64,000 nucleotides of DNA from an uncultured Pontibacter sp. (GTDB taxonomy: Bacteria; Bacteroidota; Bacteroidia; Cytophagales; Hymenobacteraceae): NCBI RefSeq assembly GCF_947499215.1, contig NZ_CANMNI010000001.1, positions 1,383,523 through 1,447,522 of the forward strand, written 5' to 3'. A program made the position numbers and the translations under genes. This document shows positions 61,380 to 64,000 of this stretch, in pieces; position 1 is the stretch's first letter; the number at the start of each line of letters is the position of its first letter. The notes beneath the pieces were generated by a model. That model saw only the letters and a list, made by a program, of their open reading frames with translations, made no database searches and had not been told where the DNA came from.

Positions 61380-61850
61380 ATGGAAAAGACCGTCAACACA
61401 TCCGCCTTCGCCAGAGTAGCCGAGATCAAGCTCACCTACCGCAACAAAGTAAAACCCTCCGACAGACCGCAGGTCACCTGCTCCACTGACAGCTTCCAAG
61501 TGCTCAAGGCCAGCTGGGACACGGGCAAGATAGAATTCGTCGAGCAGTTCAAGGTCCTGCTGCTGAGCCGGGCCAACCGGGTGCTGGGCATCTACGAGGT
61601 CTCCACCGGCGGTGTGGCCGGCACCGTGGCAGACCCCAAGCTCATCTTCGCGGCCGCCCTCAAGGCCTGCGCCTCTGGCATCATCCTTTCCCACAACCAC
61701 CCCTCAGGGAACCTCACCCCCAGCGCGGCGGACCTGCAGCTGACCAAAAAGCTCAAGCAGGGCGGGGAACTCTTGGACATCGCCGTCCTCGACCACATCA
61801 TCCTCACCGGCGAGGGTTACTACTCCCTCGCTGACGAAGGGCTCTTATAG
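61380..61850 (+). CDS. radC: RadC-like JAB/MPN-domain protein of mobile-element type
   Basis: A 156-residue stand-alone JAMM-type protein without the N-terminal helix-hairpin-helix domain of chromosomal RadC. The metal-site residues are complete: Glu55 (VEQF), His105 and His107 (SHNHPSGNLTPSAAD) and Asp118. RadC-like proteins of this short form are frequent in conjugative transposons and prophages; their biochemical role is unsettled despite the name. GC-rich third codon positions differ from the upstream SusC region. Followed by a weak poly-T at 61854 and, 76 bases on, by the ArdC-like gene. Confidence 0.9.
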   Translation: MEKTVNTSAFARVAEIKLTYRNKVKPSDRPQVTCSTDSFQVLKASWDTGKIEFVEQFKVLLLSRANRVLGIYEVSTGGVAGTVADPKLIFAAALKACASGIILSHNHPSGNLTPSAADLQLTKKLKQGGELLDIAVLDHIILTGEGYYSLADEGLL

Positions 61851-61926
61851 AGCCCTTTTTCTTTACTGGCGGAACCGTACAGGCGGCACACGCTCCCAAA
61901 ACCATTTTTAAACCATCTTAAACTTC

Positions 61927-62902
61927 ATGCTTATGAACGCTTATCAGAAATTGAATCATCTAGCAGAACAGGTGACAAACGAAGTGGTCGCGCAGCTGGC
62001 GCAGGGAAAAGTGCTCTGGCAAAAGCCCTGGGCCTCCCCCGGCCTCCCCAAAAACTACAGCTCAGGCCGGCGCTACGAAGGCTTCAACGCTTTCTACTTG
62101 AACCACGTCACCGAAAAGAACAACTTCACCGCGCCCTACTTCCTCACCTTCAACCAAGCCCAGGAATTGGGTGGCCGCGTGGGAAAAGGCGAGAAGGGAA
62201 CACAGGTCGTCTCCTGGAAGATCTATGAAAGGAAAGCAGGGAAACATGAACCGGGGCAGGCAGAGGATGAAAAAGACAGGCACGGAAGAAAATTCGTGCC
62301 CTTCCTCTGGACGGTGTTCAACATCGATCAGATCCAAGGCGTTGACTTTGCCCTTCCGCCAGTCTTTGAACGAACAGAGCAGCAGGTCATCGGAGCCTGC
62401 CAACACGTGGTGGACAGCTTGGACAGCTACCCACTGCCGCGCCCGCAGATCAAGCACGGAGGGTCGCAGGCCTACTATGCCCCCCACCCCTAACAAGGTG
62501 CAAATGCCGGAGCTGAAAAGTTTCGTCTCCCCCCAGGCCTACCACGCCACACTCTTCCATGAGCTGATCCACTCCACCGGCCACCCCACTAGGCTTAACC
62601 GCTTTACCGAGGAGGAAAAGGCAACTCGCTTCGGGGATGAGCGATACAGCAAAGAGGAACTGATCGCCGAGATGGGTGCCAGTTTCCTAAGTGCCTTCAC
62701 CGGCATCAAAGAAGCGGTGTTTAATAACTCCGTGGCTTACCTGCAGGGCTGGGCCAGTAAGTTCAAAGATGACAAGACCATGATCATGTACGCCAGCACC
62801 CGGGCTTTCAAGGCGGCCAGCTATATGCTCAGCCTAAAGACGGAGGCGAACGAGGATGCGCTGCCTGCCGTGGCCACAGCCACTTTGCCTGTGCCATTCT
62901 AA
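61927..62902 (+). pseudogene. ArdC-type antirestriction protein (ssDNA-binding/metallopeptidase), frameshifted
   Basis: ArdC-family protein expected to protect incoming DNA. The N-terminal DUF1738-like region (LNHLAEQVTNEVVAQLAQGKVLWQKPW...GGRVGKGEKGTQVVSW) is in one frame and stops at 62491-62493. The zinc-peptidase part (FHELIHSTGHPTRLNR, HExxH codons 62558-62572, and EELIAEMGASFL with the third ligand) continues in the next frame. Removing one C from the C-run at 62480-62485 joins them as AYYAPTPNKVQMPE, a 324-residue product of normal size. It is therefore either a real frameshift mutation or a homopolymer sequencing error. Confidence 0.85.
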
Positions 62903-63096
62903 ATTTTGTATTCATAAATAAATACAGCTTAAAAACCATCACCACTTCTCTCCTCTGGCAGGGAGAGTGGTTTAGTATAACGAAGCCTTACGTTAAGCGC
63001 CCGCAAATAAGTTGCCTTGCATTTGCCGCTTTCTATAAGAGAACAGCCTTAAAAAATCCTGCAGAAAATATTGAATAGTAAGTTGTTTACCTTTGG

Positions 63097-64000
63097 CTAT
63101 AACTTGATTTTATCTTTAAGCGACCGCATGTCATCGCTTACCTTCTGGTCTAGGATCTTGGCGTAGTGCTGCGTGGTCTTGATGTTGGTGTGACCAAGCA
63201 TCCGGCTCACCGACTCGATCGGCACCCCGTTGGAGAGCGTGACAGTGGTGGCGAAGGTGTGGCGGGCGATATGGAAGGTGAGCGGCTTGTCGATTCCGCA
63301 TAGGTCGGCTATCTCCTTGAGGTAGGCGTTCATCTTCTGGTTGCTCAGCACCGGGAGCACCCTGTCCTGGTTCAGGCACTGCGGGTGCCCGTCGTACTTT
63401 TCCAAGATGGCCAGGGCCGTGGGCAGCAGGGGAATCCGGGAGACGGTGTCTGTTTTCTGGCGGCTGGTGCAGACCCACATTCCCCTGTCGGGGCCGGTGA
63501 CAATTTCAGAGCGCTTGAGCTTCTGCACGTCTGCGTAGGCTAGGCCGGTAAAGCAGCTGAAGAGGAAGATGTCCCGCACCTGGCTCAGGCGCTCCATCCC
63601 GAACTCCCTTGCCGCCATCTTCTGCAGCTCTTCCTTTGAAAGAAAAGCTCGCACCACTTCCTTCTTACTCATCTTGAAGCCTAGGAAGGGGTCACGCAGC
63701 AGCCAGCCGCTCTTCAAGCAGATGTGGATGACCTTCTTGAAGTTGCCCAGGTACTTCATGGTGGTGTTGTGGGCACAGCCCCTGACGCTCTTGAGCCAGA
63801 ATTCATAGTCGGAGATAAAGGCGAAGTCGAGCTCCCTCACGTCAATATCCTCTGCCTTGTATTTCCACCTGATGAAGCTGCGGGTATGCAGCAGGGAAGT
63901 CCTGTAGCGCTCCAGCGTGCCGGGCGCAAAGTCCTTCCCCACGAGTTGCTCCGCCTGCCCGTTGTGCTTCTCGAACACTTCTAGGAGCATGACGGGCTTT
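63097..64000 (-). CDS. Tyrosine recombinase/integrase, 5' end cut by the window
   Basis: Site-specific recombinase of the Bacteroidota phage-integrase SAM-like type. The open frame continues through the window edge (codons for Lys-Pro-Val precede the internal Met at 63990), so the N-terminal arm-binding domain is missing. Counting from that Met: core-binding domain about 15-110 (GTLERYRTSLLHTRSFI), catalytic domain 115-297 with Lys179, His240-Arg243 (HIARHTFAT), His267 (LGHTNIKTTQHY) and the nucleophile Tyr276. The first catalytic Arg position is Ala151 (TGLAYADV), as in several Bacteroidota integrases. It likely moves the element it lies on. Confidence 0.92.
   Translation of the reverse strand, partial: KPVMLLEVFEKHNGQAEQLVGKDFAPGTLERYRTSLLHTRSFIRWKYKAEDIDVRELDFAFISDYEFWLKSVRGCAHNTTMKYLGNFKKVIHICLKSGWLLRDPFLGFKMSKKEVVRAFLSKEELQKMAAREFGMERLSQVRDIFLFSCFTGLAYADVQKLKRSEIVTGPDRGMWVCTSRQKTDTVSRIPLLPTALAILEKYDGHPQCLNQDRVLPVLSNQKMNAYLKEIADLCGIDKPLTFHIARHTFATTVTLSNGVPIESVSRMLGHTNIKTTQHYAKILDQKVSDDMRSLKDKIKL

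Larger units (their letters stand above)
61140..64000. mobile_element. Right-hand edge segment of a mobile/integrative element
   Basis: Contains RadC, a frameshifted ArdC-type protein and a tyrosine recombinase running off the window, a typical accessory set of Bacteroidota conjugative or integrative elements. The left limit is placed only by the compositional change and is approximate; no terminal repeats are seen. Confidence 0.55.

Noticed and set aside
62171..62490. Possible independent start for the second ArdC frame at 62171
   Set aside because: The translation before about 62484 is Arg/Ser-rich and overlaps the clearly coding N-terminal ArdC frame; only the part after the C-run is real.
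1..64000. CRISPR arrays, rRNA genes, complete insertion sequences
   Set aside because: No regularly spaced repeats, rRNA segments or transposase genes with terminal inverted repeats were seen. The only recombinase is the tyrosine integrase at the right edge.

Overview
The window is a chromosomal segment of a Bacteroidota bacterium, most likely order Cytophagales and close to Hymenobacteraceae (Pontibacter-like). This rests on SusC/SusD outer-membrane uptake genes with a sigma/FecR pair, GldA/F/G-type ABC transporters, an exosortase N system, DUF4843 and PKD-like lipoproteins, Bacteroidota-style lipoboxes, A-rich translation starts and several TAnnTTTG promoter boxes. The species cannot be fixed from the sequence alone.

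Layout. 0-13.6 kb is ordinary chromosome: the end of an oligopeptidase B gene, a quinone-oxidoreductase-like dehydrogenase, an acetyltransferase, a subtilisin-type lipoprotein protease, a cyclophilin lipoprotein, a large S9 peptidase, a STAS-like protein, a thioredoxin-like ferredoxin convergent with ferritin, a cupin, an unrecognised protein with kinase-like motifs, and a LytS/LytT-type two-component pair. 13.7-15.7 kb is an AT-rich patch with three orphan genes, two of them followed by short elements that share end motifs (attC-like). 15.7-26.8 kb holds a putative zinc protease, an alkyltransferase-like protein, a complete RND efflux operon with a good promoter, an MgtC/DUF4010 transporter, two cold-shock genes and a TetR regulator.

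26.9-34.8 kb is the most interesting part. A membrane protein/winged-helix regulator operon, a four-gene membrane operon ending in a DUF4153 protein, and the exosortase N gene with its dedicated VIT-domain substrate each begin at the same palindromic operator fused to the promoter -7 box. This suggests one regulon tying membrane proteins to a protein-sorting system. 35-41.4 kb is a second RND pump with its own TetR repressor and operator; a DoxX gene follows.

At 42.23 kb the 3' end of a tRNA gene sits without its body, followed by AT-rich non-coding DNA. This looks like the attachment-site scar of an integrated element that extends rightward. Beyond it lie an M16 zinc peptidase, two paralogous fused GldF/GldG permeases around one ATPase, a PKD-like lipoprotein, a DUF4843 lipoprotein, SusD, SusC with an STN domain, FecR and an ECF sigma factor. 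Together these read as a sigma-controlled outer-membrane uptake locus with attached protease and transporter. From about 61.2 kb composition shifts to more GC-rich, and RadC, a frameshifted ArdC-type antirestriction gene and a tyrosine recombinase running off the window mark clear mobile DNA.
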